NCBI RefSeq assembly: GCF_003054045.1
Contig: NZ_QBKH01000001.1
Location: forward strand, 186,001 to 250,000
From: Sphingobacterium faecium
GTDB taxonomy: Bacteria > Bacteroidota > Bacteroidia > Sphingobacteriales > Sphingobacteriaceae
Reading direction: 5' to 3'
DNA: 64,000 bases
Shown here: positions 45,636 through 54,676 of the stretch, piece by piece
Position numbering within the stretch: the stretch's first letter is position 1
Layout of the letters: each line of letters begins with the position of its first letter
Translations under genes and position numbers: made by a program
The notes under the pieces: model-generated
Database searches by the model: none
What the model was told of the DNA's origin: nothing
Seen by the model: the letters and a program-made list of their open reading frames with translations, nothing else

Positions 45636-47717
45636 CTAATAACTCAATTTTAGTCCAGCAAAAAAGTTTCGAGTAGGTGCTGCATTATAATATCGACCAC
45701 CAAAAGCGTTGATATCGTTGCCGAGGCTATATTTTTCATTCAACAAATTGTCAACACCAAGATAAAGGTTAGCCTGTAGATTCGTTGAAAATTTAAAACC
45801 CCACTGCATTTTTGCTTGAATCAGATGGAAAGATTCTGCAAAGGCTGTATTAGCATCATTTAACGGCATTTTTGAGGTGTAATTATGCTGCAGATTAAAG
45901 CCAATCTGATGAGCAAGATCGAGCTGAAGTGTATGTACAATAATCCAATCGGGCACAGCCGTAAGTTTGTTGTTGTCATAGCTGTCTTTTCCTACTTGAT
46001 AAGTTCCAAATCGATAATGATGGTAGGTCAAACTAGAATTGATATAGAGTGATTTTACAACATGATTTGCCGTAGACGGTGTCACGATAAAACCTGTGAT
46101 CGAACTCTCGATTCCTTTTTGTTTGATCTTGCCCGCATTCTGATAATATTCGACAGCATTCTCATTCAATTGTCGAATGATGGCATTATTCATTTTGTAC
46201 TGATAGTAGGATATATCAGTGATAAGGCGACGGTTCATCCATTCCCATCTTAAGCCAATCTCTTGATTGTAACCAGACTCGGGTTTTAGTTCTGTATTGA
46301 TCCGATTATCTGAAGATCGGATTTCAGCAATGGTTGGAGCTGAAAATCCGGAGGATATAGAACCACGTATCGCAAAATTTGGTGTCAACAAATAGGATGT
46401 GGACATCTTGGGCATCCAAGTCGTTCCGAACGATATTTGGTCCTTTTGTAATGAAACCGTAGGATGCAATTGTTTATAAGCAACTTGATTTTTATTTAAT
46501 CCAATAGCTCCTTCTACTGTCCACTTCTTGGCAATGATCATTTTAGCCCTTGCATAATAAAAATGTTGCCAATTCTCCAATTTATCCTCAGCTTGAAGAT
46601 CGGTAGGGGTACCACCATGGTTATTATAGTTAGCGATATCATACCAGCCCTTTTGACCTTCTGTACCAACTTGCAATTGCCAGTTCCATTGATCTTGGGA
46701 TTCATAAGAAAAATAACTTCGGTAACCTAGATTGCGCTCGTCCCTAAATTCGTAATTGGTAATAAATGGATTTTCAACTTTGGATGAAGAACCAAAAATA
46801 GTAGTTGTATTGCTCAGTCTATCCCCGATTTTGATTTTATGAGATAGTCCTGCGTATAGAGTTTTATTGTCGATAGCTGCTTTTTGTTGTTTTGCAGATG
46901 GAGCGTTTGCTGTTGCAGGTCTTGCTGCACGTGGGTTTTCTTGATATTGTTCTAGTGTGAGTCCACCCGGTGTCTGGTAGTTTAAATCACTATAAAGCGC
47001 CAATAATTTTAGACTGGCTATTGGTGTATAATCCCAGTAATGTGCTGTCTGAAAAGTTTTTTTATTTAATGCTGTCTGCTCTCTATAGCCATCCGATCGT
47101 GTAAAACTTTGATCAAAGGAAAAACGATATTTTTTATTGATATGTTGAAGAGTAGAAAATTGCTGCTGTGCAAAACCGAAAGAGCCACCCGCCAAATTCA
47201 TTGCAGTTTTAGATTCTCCATCTTTTTGAAAGCCGTTGGGTTTTATGATCATGACACCGCCCGAATTAGGTCCAAAAATGGAACCATCAGGTCCTTTGAG
47301 CACTTCTACCTGTGCTATTGAGGCCGGATCGATCAGATTCAGGTAGGTATTTCCGCCAGCATCTGTAAGGGGAAATTCATCGCTATATATTTTTACATTT
47401 CGGATACCAAATGGCGAACGGATGAGGCTCCCACGTAGTGCCAAACGATAGCTACCGGGCGATCGTTCTTCCATGCGTAAACCTGGGACGGTATTTAAAC
47501 CCGATAGTAAAGTGGCACTATTTTGACTAAGAATTGCTTTTTGACCAAGTATTGATACCGAGCTTGGCGTGGTCAGTAAAGGTTGTTCTGTCAAATAACC
47601 TGAAACTTTCGCTGTTTCTAATTGATAGGAAGTGATCGTGTCTTTTTTTGCATCTTGGGCGTAGAGGCACGTCGGAATAAATAATAAACAGGATAAAACA
47701 GATTTAATCACAGGCAT
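45636..47717 (-). CDS. TonB-dependent outer-membrane receptor
   Basis: 693 aa. Signal peptide (SCLLFIPTCLYAQDA), TonB-box area ETAKVSG, plug domain with SVSILGQKAILSQNSATLLSGLNTVPGLRMEERSPGSYRLALRGS, and VEVLKGPDGSIFGPNSGGVMIIKP; then a 22-strand barrel ending in GLKLSY with the terminal aromatic residue. No N-terminal carboxypeptidase-like domain and no SusD partner, so it resembles a siderophore/vitamin or metal receptor rather than a polysaccharide SusC. Substrate not assigned. Confidence 0.92.
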   Translation of the reverse strand: MPVIKSVLSCLLFIPTCLYAQDAKKDTITSYQLETAKVSGYLTEQPLLTTPSSVSILGQKAILSQNSATLLSGLNTVPGLRMEERSPGSYRLALRGSLIRSPFGIRNVKIYSDEFPLTDAGGNTYLNLIDPASIAQVEVLKGPDGSIFGPNSGGVMIIKPNGFQKDGESKTAMNLAGGSFGFAQQQFSTLQHINKKYRFSFDQSFTRSDGYREQTALNKKTFQTAHYWDYTPIASLKLLALYSDLNYQTPGGLTLEQYQENPRAARPATANAPSAKQQKAAIDNKTLYAGLSHKIKIGDRLSNTTTIFGSSSKVENPFITNYEFRDERNLGYRSYFSYESQDQWNWQLQVGTEGQKGWYDIANYNNHGGTPTDLQAEDKLENWQHFYYARAKMIIAKKWTVEGAIGLNKNQVAYKQLHPTVSLQKDQISFGTTWMPKMSTSYLLTPNFAIRGSISSGFSAPTIAEIRSSDNRINTELKPESGYNQEIGLRWEWMNRRLITDISYYQYKMNNAIIRQLNENAVEYYQNAGKIKQKGIESSITGFIVTPSTANHVVKSLYINSSLTYHHYRFGTYQVGKDSYDNNKLTAVPDWIIVHTLQLDLAHQIGFNLQHNYTSKMPLNDANTAFAESFHLIQAKMQWGFKFSTNLQANLYLGVDNLLNEKYSLGNDINAFGGRYYNAAPTRNFFAGLKLSY

Positions 47718-47770
47718 AGGGTCTCAAAATATTTGCTCTAAAATAATGAAAAACTTCCATTAAGCCTTTT

Positions 47771-49099
47771 TTAAAAAGTTTCATTGAGTCCTAAGAACAC
47801 ACCTCTTTGATGATATCCTCCTATAGCATAATCAATACATAGATTCGTGCGGGTCGCTTTATTAAATAGAATGCGTAAGCCTGCACCACCCGCAGCCCGC
47901 CATGATTTAAACAGTTTGCTGTCCATATCATTGTTCGTAGATTGAATATTGAAAAATGTGGCACCACTAATAAATTTGTTTCGAAGGATCGGGAAACGAT
48001 ATTCAGCTTCATTATAGAAGTATGATAGTCCTTTGAAAAAACCGAGGGTATAGCCCCTTCCTGATCTCAGCGAATTATCTTTTGCAGTTCCCGGCAGATC
48101 TAAGTACGGGAGTCTTCCCGATATTCGGTATGAACCATAGTTCCAAAAGGCAAGTACATGCTCTGGGTTTTCCTCCGAAAGGCTGAAGTATTTTCTAAAA
48201 TCGGTCGTAAGTTGTATGGCATTTTTACTACTACCCATCCACTCTTGGTTCATCCGTATCCCGATGTCCGAATATATCCCTTTATAAGCACGATTTGGAT
48301 TGTCGCGGGTCATGTACTGCACATTGAATAGCAGACCATTGGAATTGTATTTTTCCGGATTAAATCCATAACGCTGGCTATAGACATAGTTCGGGTTGTC
48401 GTTATTTTCCGTTGATGCTGTGATATTTTTGCGAATATCGAACGCAAACCCGGCACCTAGAAAAAGATTATCAGAAACGCGTTTATATAACTTTTCATTG
48501 ATACTGAATGAAGTGTATTTATATACAAACATGTTCTTGTCTGGATTGGTCAGGATATCATCGTCGCTTTGCCCCGAAAATGTTTTTGTCATCCCTAAAC
48601 CTGCGTCTGGATTGACCATTTTAACAATAGCCCATCCTCCTTGAATATTCCATTTATTCTCTTTTGTATAGATGTTGTGACTGACGTAAAACACGAGAAT
48701 ACCTTTTGTTGTAACAGAAGCTGTCGATGCTGCAGTTGACATCATGGTATTTGCTTTATCTCCCAATACAACGCCTGCTACACCTTTGATCCCAATTTGG
48801 GCTCCAATGGTTGGATTTAGCGCAATTCCTGGCATGAGGGTAATTCCTGAACGTTTTTTATTTGGATTTCGTTCTTTCTTAGGATGAAGAATATTACGAA
48901 ATAAATCCGAAATATCGTATTGATAGGTGGAGTTGGAATCAATTTTATGCTGCACATAGTTGGATTGGGATTCAACACGTGACGAATCCGATACAAGTGT
49001 AACTTGAGCTTGAGTAGGATTAATGAAAGTGATGAAAAAAAGCGCTAAACCGGCTATTGAGATGTCAAATGTGTTGAATTTAAGTAGCTGTTTTTTCAT
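47771..49099 (-). CDS. BamA/TamA-like outer-membrane surface-antigen barrel protein
   Basis: 442 aa. Signal peptide ending FINPTQAQ, then a short periplasmic region (KKERNPNKKRSG) and a barrel: GITLMPGIALNPTIGAQIGIKG, LLFNVQYMTRDNPNRAYKGIYSDIGIRMNQE, GGAGLRILFNKATRTNLCIDYAIGGYHQRGVFLGLNETF. The terminal Phe and the RGYTLGFFKGLSYFYNEAEYRFPIL turn are typical of the bacterial surface antigen (D15) family. There are no POTRA repeats. Confidence 0.83.
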   Translation of the reverse strand: MKKQLLKFNTFDISIAGLALFFITFINPTQAQVTLVSDSSRVESQSNYVQHKIDSNSTYQYDISDLFRNILHPKKERNPNKKRSGITLMPGIALNPTIGAQIGIKGVAGVVLGDKANTMMSTAASTASVTTKGILVFYVSHNIYTKENKWNIQGGWAIVKMVNPDAGLGMTKTFSGQSDDDILTNPDKNMFVYKYTSFSINEKLYKRVSDNLFLGAGFAFDIRKNITASTENNDNPNYVYSQRYGFNPEKYNSNGLLFNVQYMTRDNPNRAYKGIYSDIGIRMNQEWMGSSKNAIQLTTDFRKYFSLSEENPEHVLAFWNYGSYRISGRLPYLDLPGTAKDNSLRSGRGYTLGFFKGLSYFYNEAEYRFPILRNKFISGATFFNIQSTNNDMDSKLFKSWRAAGGAGLRILFNKATRTNLCIDYAIGGYHQRGVFLGLNETF

Positions 49100-49233
49100 T
49101 TATCAAGTTTATAGTGCCTATTTTTTATAAATTTTATCGGATTTTATTCGTACAGATAGTCTACAAATATAGTTAAAAGAAAGAATTATGATATTTCTTG
49201 GTTACTAATTTTTCATATAGGCAGGTTATCTGA

Positions 49234-49265
49234 GTTGTACGGCGTTATCTAACTCCTTATCTTTA
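49234..49265 (+). promoter_or_regulatory. Probable promoter of the M1 peptidase gene
   Basis: GTTG at 49234-49237, 20-nt spacer, TATCTTTA at 49258-49265, one mismatch in each box. It lies 17 nt before the start codon. Confidence 0.5.
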
Positions 49266-49282
49266 ACAAAAAAATCCATTAC

Positions 49283-51154
49283 ATGAAAATTAAGATTCTC
49301 TTTAGTTTAGTATACGTTTTCACTTCTAGCATTTTAGCACATGCGCAGGAGCTTTACACACCGCGTCATATCAAACAGGCATACCAAAATGAGACCCGAA
49401 GTTTAACGGGAGCTCCAGGTGCCAAGTACTGGCAAAATAGAGGACAATACAACATCCAGGTAACTGTTGATCCAGAAACAAAAATAGTGTCTGGCAAGGA
49501 ATATATTGTGTATGAAAACCATAGTCCCCATGCCTTGCGTGATCTCGTTATTCACTTTGCTAATAACGTTCATAAACCCACTGCAGCAAGAGCATCAGAC
49601 GTCAGTACAGATTTTCTTACTTCCGGATTGAAGTTGAAGTCATTTAAATTGGATGGTCAGGTATACCAGATTGATAGTAAGGATTGGACAACCGCCAATC
49701 GGGTGATATTGAAAAAAAACATAGATGCCAAATCAACTGTAAAGGTTGAAATGGAATGGGAATACCCCTTGTCATTATCAAGTGACCGTGAGGGACAAAT
49801 CGATCCTGGAACATATTATTGCGCTTATGCATATCCGCGTATTGCTGTTTATGACGATTATAATGGATGGGATATGTTAGAGCATAATGGCCGTCAAGAA
49901 TTTTATCATGATTTCAACGATTATCAAGTTGAAATCCGAGTACCTAAAAATTATGTGGTCTGGGCTACAGGAAGCTTTTTAAATCCTGAAGAGGTTTTGC
50001 AGACAGCAATAATGGACCGCTTTAAAAAATCATTAAACACCGATGAAGTCGTTCAAGTCGCGAGTTTAAAAGAAATGCAAGGCCAGCGCGTTACAAAACA
50101 ACAGGATTGGAATAGGTGGAAGTTTAAGGCTGATCATATTTCCGATTTTTGCTTTGCTTTGAGTAATCATTATGTTTGGGATGCTTCTAGTGTACAATTG
50201 AAGACCAAAAGAGTCAGTGTACAGGCAGCATATCGAGATGGTACCAAAGATTTTGAACAATATGTGGATTGGGAACGTTATTGCATAGATTGGTTCTCTA
50301 AAAATTGGCCTGGAGTAGAGTATCCATTTACAACCATGACTGCTGTGCAAGGATTTGCTGATATGGAATATCCAATGATGGTCAATGATAGCAGTGTACC
50401 AGATAATTTTATGGATGCAAGGCAAACAGTAGATCATGAAATAGCACATACATACTTTCCTTTTTATATGGGTACTAATGAAACCCGCTATGCATTTATG
50501 GATGAAGGCTGGGCAACCGCTTTGGAGTTATTGATTGGAATAGAAGAGAATGGTGAAGAGGCGGCGAAGCAGTTATTTAAAGAATTTCGTGTGCAAGGAT
50601 GGATTCAAGATCCTGCCACCGAACAGGATCAACCATTGATATCTTTATCCTCGCAGTTAAGTGGCAAAGGTTATGGTAATAATGCCTATATCAAATCGGC
50701 ATTGTCCTATTTGGCATTGAAAGATTATTTGGGAGATGAACTCTTCAAAAAAGCTTTACATCATTATATGGACAACTGGAATGGCAAGCATCCAACTCCC
50801 TGGGATTATTTCTACTCTTTTAATACAGGTGCTGGGAAAAATCTGAATTGGTTTTGGAACAATTGGTATTTCAGTAATCATTATATTGATTTGAAGTTGG
50901 AGAAGGTAAATCAGAAAAATAAAATCATGACGTTACATATTCAAAATGTGGGAGGTTTTGCAATTCCATTTGATGTGATTTTGCATTATGCAGATGGTCA
51001 ACAAGAAAAAGTTCATTTTACCCCACAAGTATGGGAAAAGAATCAAAATTCAATAGCGTTAAAACTAAAAACAAAAGGTCCGGTAAAAGAAGTTGTTTTA
51101 GATAATGATATTTTTATGGATTACACAGGCGATGATAATCGGGTAAGACTTTAA
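49283..51154 (+). CDS. M1 family metallopeptidase
   Basis: 623 aa. A signal peptide (VFTSSILAHAQE) sends it to the periplasm. Zinc site H385EIAH389 followed by E408 gives HExxH-x18-E. The usual exopeptidase motif GxMEN appears as FADMEYPMMV (MEY instead of MEN), as in the Bacteroidota secreted subgroup. N-terminal saddle domain: YNIQVTVDPETKIVSGKEYIVYENHS. The C-terminal domain is beta-rich (KNKIMTLHIQNVGGFAIPFDVILHY). Aminopeptidase activity expected but the exact substrate is open. Confidence 0.93.
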   Translation: MKIKILFSLVYVFTSSILAHAQELYTPRHIKQAYQNETRSLTGAPGAKYWQNRGQYNIQVTVDPETKIVSGKEYIVYENHSPHALRDLVIHFANNVHKPTAARASDVSTDFLTSGLKLKSFKLDGQVYQIDSKDWTTANRVILKKNIDAKSTVKVEMEWEYPLSLSSDREGQIDPGTYYCAYAYPRIAVYDDYNGWDMLEHNGRQEFYHDFNDYQVEIRVPKNYVVWATGSFLNPEEVLQTAIMDRFKKSLNTDEVVQVASLKEMQGQRVTKQQDWNRWKFKADHISDFCFALSNHYVWDASSVQLKTKRVSVQAAYRDGTKDFEQYVDWERYCIDWFSKNWPGVEYPFTTMTAVQGFADMEYPMMVNDSSVPDNFMDARQTVDHEIAHTYFPFYMGTNETRYAFMDEGWATALELLIGIEENGEEAAKQLFKEFRVQGWIQDPATEQDQPLISLSSQLSGKGYGNNAYIKSALSYLALKDYLGDELFKKALHHYMDNWNGKHPTPWDYFYSFNTGAGKNLNWFWNNWYFSNHYIDLKLEKVNQKNKIMTLHIQNVGGFAIPFDVILHYADGQQEKVHFTPQVWEKNQNSIALKLKTKGPVKEVVLDNDIFMDYTGDDNRVRL

Positions 51155-51193
51155 GTTGCTTTTACCAATTCTTTTTAAGTGATCTTATTGATG

Positions 51194-51253
51194 ACGATCT
51201 GAATACTGTTATTTTTATCTTCGATAAAAATAACAGTATTCAGATCGTTTTTT
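51194..51253 (+). terminator. Very long perfect hairpin terminator after M1 peptidase
   Basis: Stem arms 51194-51219 and 51223-51248 are perfect 26-bp reverse complements around a TTC loop (core GATCTGAATACTGTTATT), followed by a short T run. Most terminators in the window have 9-17 bp stems. Confidence 0.9.
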
Positions 51254-51331
51254 ATTAAGTTCTTTAAGTAATCAAGAGTCTTTGTTATCCGATGAGATAG
51301 GATAAAGATAAGATGGATCACAAGAAATCAG

Positions 51332-51802
51332 TCAACGCAATTTCTTGTGATGATGTTTTCTTCTTTTTTCCTTGAACATCATGCTACGAAGCTGAAAGAA
51401 ACCCAGGGTCATTTTATGATTGGATCGTAGATATGGTATACTCATGATGACCAATAGCGAGATACAGGCAGAAGTCCCTAAAGCACCTCCAAAACCATCA
51501 AAAAATTTGCTGGTATTGATATAGATCACACTGTAGACGAGGCCAGATAGGGAAACACCGATAAAGGTAGACAATTGATTGCTCGAAACCATACCAACAA
51601 AAGATGAACCGATAAAAATCAGTGGAATATGATTCACCAATTCTAGAGGGATATAAGAAGGGAAAAAGTGAACAAATCCAGCTACTATGCTGCTCAGTAG
51701 GGAAGAGGAGAGAACACCTCCCAGTTTCAGTTTATTATTAAAATAATAAGTCAGTAAACTTCCGAATATTCCAGTAAAGATAAGGATTGCTGTATAGATC
51801 AT
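51332..51802 (-). CDS. Small multi-pass membrane protein B of a paralogous pair
   Basis: 156 aa with ATG at 51802 (MIYTAILIFTGIFGS); upstream in-frame codons read into the neighbouring gene. Segments: AILIFTGIFGSLLTYYF, VLSSSLLSSIVAGFVHFF, IPLIFIGSSFVGMVSS, FIGVSLSGLVYSVIYI, LGTSACISLLVIMSI. Shares GSSFVGM and GFGGALGTSA with protein A (GSFVGM, GVGGKLGTLA). Four-nt ATGA overlap with that gene. I do not recognise the family. Confidence 0.8.
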   Translation of the reverse strand: MIYTAILIFTGIFGSLLTYYFNNKLKLGGVLSSSLLSSIVAGFVHFFPSYIPLELVNHIPLIFIGSSFVGMVSSNQLSTFIGVSLSGLVYSVIYINTSKFFDGFGGALGTSACISLLVIMSIPYLRSNHKMTLGFFQLRSMMFKEKRRKHHHKKLR

Positions 51803-52371
51803 GATCTTGAAAATAGAAATAATATCAGATAGGTAATGGCAACTCCGGCAAAAGCAAGTGTTCCTAACTTGCCCCCAACTCCATTCAACAAACTTTTTGA
51901 TATGATCAATAGCACTGCTGTACAAATACTGGCTGCTAGGATAAAATAAATATCGTGTGCTACTTTAGTATTGGACATTCCAACAAATGAGCCACAGTAA
52001 ATAGCAGGGGGTAGGTGCGATAGGTAGTCTGACTTTTTATTCAGATACGGGATTAGCGCCCCAGCTAAGCCAACCAAACTAGCTGAAAAGACGGAACCTA
52101 AACCAAACTGATGATTTAAGAAATAACAGCTGACAGCCCCAATAGGTACCCATACCGCAATATAAACTTTTTCGTAAGTAAATTTATGATGATGGACAGG
52201 CGACTTAAAAAATGAATAGAGTAATAGAAATGAAATCAGAACAATGAAGAACGATAGCGCAATAGTGGAATTGTTTTCTTTAAAAATCGCTAATAAAAAC
52301 AATAATTGTATGATGAAAAGCATCACCAGAGAGGTATAGCGAATAACTCTATTTGAGGATATTTTTGACAT
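51799..52371 (-). CDS. Multi-pass membrane protein A of a paralogous pair
   Basis: 190 aa with ATG at 52371 (MSKISSNRVIRY). Two extra N-terminal segments, then GLGSVFSASLVGLAGALI, IYCGSFVGMSN, FILAASICTAVLLIISKSLL and GVGGKLGTLAFAGVAITYLILF. The shared glycine motifs G(S/I)(S)FVGM and G(F/V)GG-LGT with the downstream gene show that the two are homologous. Predicted heterodimeric inner-membrane complex; no catalytic motif identified. Confidence 0.8.
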   Translation of the reverse strand: MSKISSNRVIRYTSLVMLFIIQLLFLLAIFKENNSTIALSFFIVLISFLLLYSFFKSPVHHHKFTYEKVYIAVWVPIGAVSCYFLNHQFGLGSVFSASLVGLAGALIPYLNKKSDYLSHLPPAIYCGSFVGMSNTKVAHDIYFILAASICTAVLLIISKSLLNGVGGKLGTLAFAGVAITYLILFLFSRS

Positions 52372-52495
52372 TATTGTGCAAAAATACAAAGAAAATTGAC
52401 AAAGAAACACTAAAAGCCAACTATTGTTAAATACTTGAAATCGGTAGCAATGGGATTTTACTTCAATAAATATGAATTTCTGAAATAAATATTTA

Positions 52496-52503
52496 TATAT
52501 TTA
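52496..52503 (+). promoter_or_regulatory. Possible -7 box of the symporter gene
   Basis: TATATTTA, one mismatch from TAnnTTTG, 38 nt before the start codon; the -33 box is not clear. Confidence 0.4.
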
Positions 52504-52541
52504 GCCTCAATTTCATAAATAAATCTAATTAATCTTACATA

Positions 52542-54233
52542 ATGAATACTATTTTAAGTACGAAGGATTATATTGTATTTTTTGTATACTTTATAATTGT
52601 TGCTTCTTATGGTTTGTGGATATACTACAAAAAGAAGTCAGCTTCAGAGGGTGCAAAGGATTATTTCCTAGCAGAGGGATCATTGACCTGGTGGGCAATC
52701 GGTGCTTCATTAATTGCGTCAAACATTTCTGCAGAACAATTTATTGGGATGAGCGGTTCCGGATTTAAAATGGGACTAGCGATTGCTGCGTATGAATGGA
52801 TGGCTTCCATAACCTTGATCGTTGTGGCTATTTTCTTTATGCCTGTCTATCTTAAAAATAAGATATTCACGATGCCCCAGTTCCTCAACCAGCGCTATAA
52901 TGGTACGGTAGCGATGATTATGGCTGTGTTTTGGTTGATGCTCTATATTGTGGTCAATTTAATGTCTATCCTTTATCTTGGAGCTGTTGCTATTAGCGGT
53001 ATTTCTGGATTAGATTTGACCTTATGTATTATGTTGTTAGCTGTTTTTGCCATCATTATTACATTAGGAGGAATGAAGGTAATCGGTTATACAGACGTTA
53101 TTCAGGTATTTTTCTTGGTATTAGGAGGTTTAGTCGCGACGTACTTGGCGTTAAATATTATATCAGATGGCAATGGGGTATTGGCAGGTTTCACCACCTT
53201 ACATAATGATGCTCCAGAGCATTTTCATATGATATTCAAAACGGATAATCCAAATTATATGGATCTGCCAGGTATCAGTGTCTTGATCGGGGGTATGTGG
53301 ATCGCAAACTTAAGCTATTGGGGCTGTAATCAATATATCACACAGCGTGCATTAGGAGCTTCCTTGCCTACAGCAAGAAATGGTCTATTATTCGCCGCCT
53401 TCTTAAAACTATTGATGCCGGTGATCGTAGTCATACCAGGTATAGCTGTCTACTACATCGTCAATAAAAATTTAGGAGCTATCGATTCTTCAAGTTTATT
53501 GACTTCAACCGGAGCGCAAGATCCAAATAAAGCATATCCAGCATTGCTGACACTACTTCCAGCAGGTTTAAAAGGTTTATCTTTCGCTGCTTTAACAGCT
53601 GCTATAGTTGCATCTTTAGCAGGAAAAGCGAATAGTATTGCGACTATCTTCACCTTAGATATCTATCAAAAAGCAATTAATAAAGATGCTTCTGAAAAGA
53701 ATTTGGTCAATGTTGGTAAAATTGCTGTCATTGTTTCGATGTTCTTAGGTACTGGTCTAGCACTTATTTTGGGAGAGTCATTGATGGGAGAAGGAAAACA
53801 AGGATTCCAATATATCCAAGAATATACAGGATTTGTTTCTCCAGGTATTTTCGCCATGTTTATTCTAGGTTTTTTCTGGAAAAAAACAACTTCAAATGCG
53901 GCGATGTTTGCGACTATTGGTGGATTTATTTTATCCGTACTTTTCAAAAAACTACCCGATCTTATGGATCTTTCCTTTTTATCAAGTACAGGTTTCTCAG
54001 TATTAAATCCAGCTACAGGTATTTATGAAATTCCATTCATTGACCGGATGAGTTTTGTATTCATCATCTGTGTCATCTTTATGGTGATCATTAGTTTAAT
54101 TGACAACAAGCGCGGAATTGTTCCTAAAGGACTGGAAATCGATACAAAAATGTTTAAAGCGCACAACGGTTTCGTAATCGGGTCACTACTGGTTGTGATG
54201 ATTGTGGTTGCGTTATATTCGATTTATTGGTAA
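52542..54233 (+). CDS. Sodium:solute symporter (SSS family, SGLT-like)
   Basis: 563 aa with about 14 membrane segments. SASEGAKDYFLAEGSLTWWAIGASLIASNISAEQFIGMSGSGFKMGLAIA is the SSS N-terminus (sodium-site region), and later LSYWGCNQYITQRALGA, FAALTAAIVASLAGKANSIATIFTLDIYQ are the family's second signature. In Bacteroidota such proteins usually move galactose, glucose or inositol-like sugars. Its terminator is shared with the XRE gene. Divergent from the membrane pair. Confidence 0.92.
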   Translation: MNTILSTKDYIVFFVYFIIVASYGLWIYYKKKSASEGAKDYFLAEGSLTWWAIGASLIASNISAEQFIGMSGSGFKMGLAIAAYEWMASITLIVVAIFFMPVYLKNKIFTMPQFLNQRYNGTVAMIMAVFWLMLYIVVNLMSILYLGAVAISGISGLDLTLCIMLLAVFAIIITLGGMKVIGYTDVIQVFFLVLGGLVATYLALNIISDGNGVLAGFTTLHNDAPEHFHMIFKTDNPNYMDLPGISVLIGGMWIANLSYWGCNQYITQRALGASLPTARNGLLFAAFLKLLMPVIVVIPGIAVYYIVNKNLGAIDSSSLLTSTGAQDPNKAYPALLTLLPAGLKGLSFAALTAAIVASLAGKANSIATIFTLDIYQKAINKDASEKNLVNVGKIAVIVSMFLGTGLALILGESLMGEGKQGFQYIQEYTGFVSPGIFAMFILGFFWKKTTSNAAMFATIGGFILSVLFKKLPDLMDLSFLSSTGFSVLNPATGIYEIPFIDRMSFVFIICVIFMVIISLIDNKRGIVPKGLEIDTKMFKAHNGFVIGSLLVVMIVVALYSIYW

Positions 54234-54256
54234 AAAATATCGTTTGGCTTGATAAT

Positions 54257-54291
54257 ATGATAAAAGGCATCCATTGGATGCCTTTTATCAT
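54257..54291. terminator. Bidirectional terminator after symporter
   Basis: ATGATAAAAGGCATCC / GGATGCCTTTTATCAT, 16-bp perfect stem with an ATT loop, between convergent genes. Confidence 0.85.
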
Positions 54292-54346
54292 TTCGCCAGT
54301 TTTTTTAACGTATTGATAGCTGCTTTTTGTAGCTTGTCGACATGAC

Positions 54347-54607
54347 TTAAGCTGGGTCGTTTTCCGAACCAATTAATGGAATAGGCTCTTCAGGAATAAA
54401 TTCTTTAGGGCTACAATTAAATAAAAGTGCTAGTCTATTCAGTTGGTCATAAGAATACATACTATCCGAATTTTTCATTTCTATTTGACCAATATAGCCC
54501 GCAGAGACCTGTATCAGTGAAGCAAGCTTAGCCTGACTCATATTTAGATCTTTCCTTTTATTACGAACAAGATTGACTATTTCAAATTCTATAAGTGATT
54601 TAGACAT
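54347..54607 (-). CDS. XRE-family helix-turn-helix regulator
   Basis: 86 aa from ATG at 54607. HTH_3 domain: IEFEIVNLVRNKRKDLNMSQAKLASLIQVSAGYIGQIEMKN, then SMYSYDQLNRLALLFNCSPKEFIPEEPI. Stops at 54347 after LIGSENDPA. Two CTTAGT-N4-ACTAAG palindromes lie just upstream and are the obvious candidate binding sites. In a different frame, just beyond the stop, the minus strand reads FGKRPSLSHVDKLQKAAINT, a protein-like tail, so a frameshift has shortened it or the tail is a coincidence. Confidence 0.88.
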   Translation of the reverse strand: MSKSLIEFEIVNLVRNKRKDLNMSQAKLASLIQVSAGYIGQIEMKNSDSMYSYDQLNRLALLFNCSPKEFIPEEPIPLIGSENDPA

Positions 54608-54623
54608 AATAATTTAAAAAATA

Positions 54624-54655
54624 TTTGCTTAGTAAATACTAAGTAATTATATTTG
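54624..54655 (+). promoter_or_regulatory. Plus-strand promoter divergent from the XRE gene
   Basis: TTTG at 54624-54627, 20-nt spacer, TATATTTG at 54648-54655, a full match to the Bacteroidota consensus. The first XRE operator fills the spacer and the second covers the expected start point. Confidence 0.6.
54628..54643. promoter_or_regulatory. Operator 1: CTTAGT-N4-ACTAAG palindrome
   Basis: CTTAGT AAAT ACTAAG, a perfect 6-bp dyad with 4-bp centre. It lies between the divergent promoter boxes. Its centre is 33 bp from operator 2, about three helical turns. Confidence 0.65.
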
Positions 54656-54660
54656 TTTAA

Positions 54661-54676
54661 CTTAGTTGTTACTAAG
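54661..54676. promoter_or_regulatory. Operator 2: CTTAGT-N4-ACTAAG palindrome
   Basis: CTTAGT TGTT ACTAAG, same arms as operator 1. It sits at the start of the plus-strand transcript expected from the divergent promoter. Confidence 0.65.

Noticed and set aside
54154..54372. 72-aa minus-strand frame over the symporter end
   Set aside because: It covers the symporter's last codons and the terminator, and has no coding pattern.
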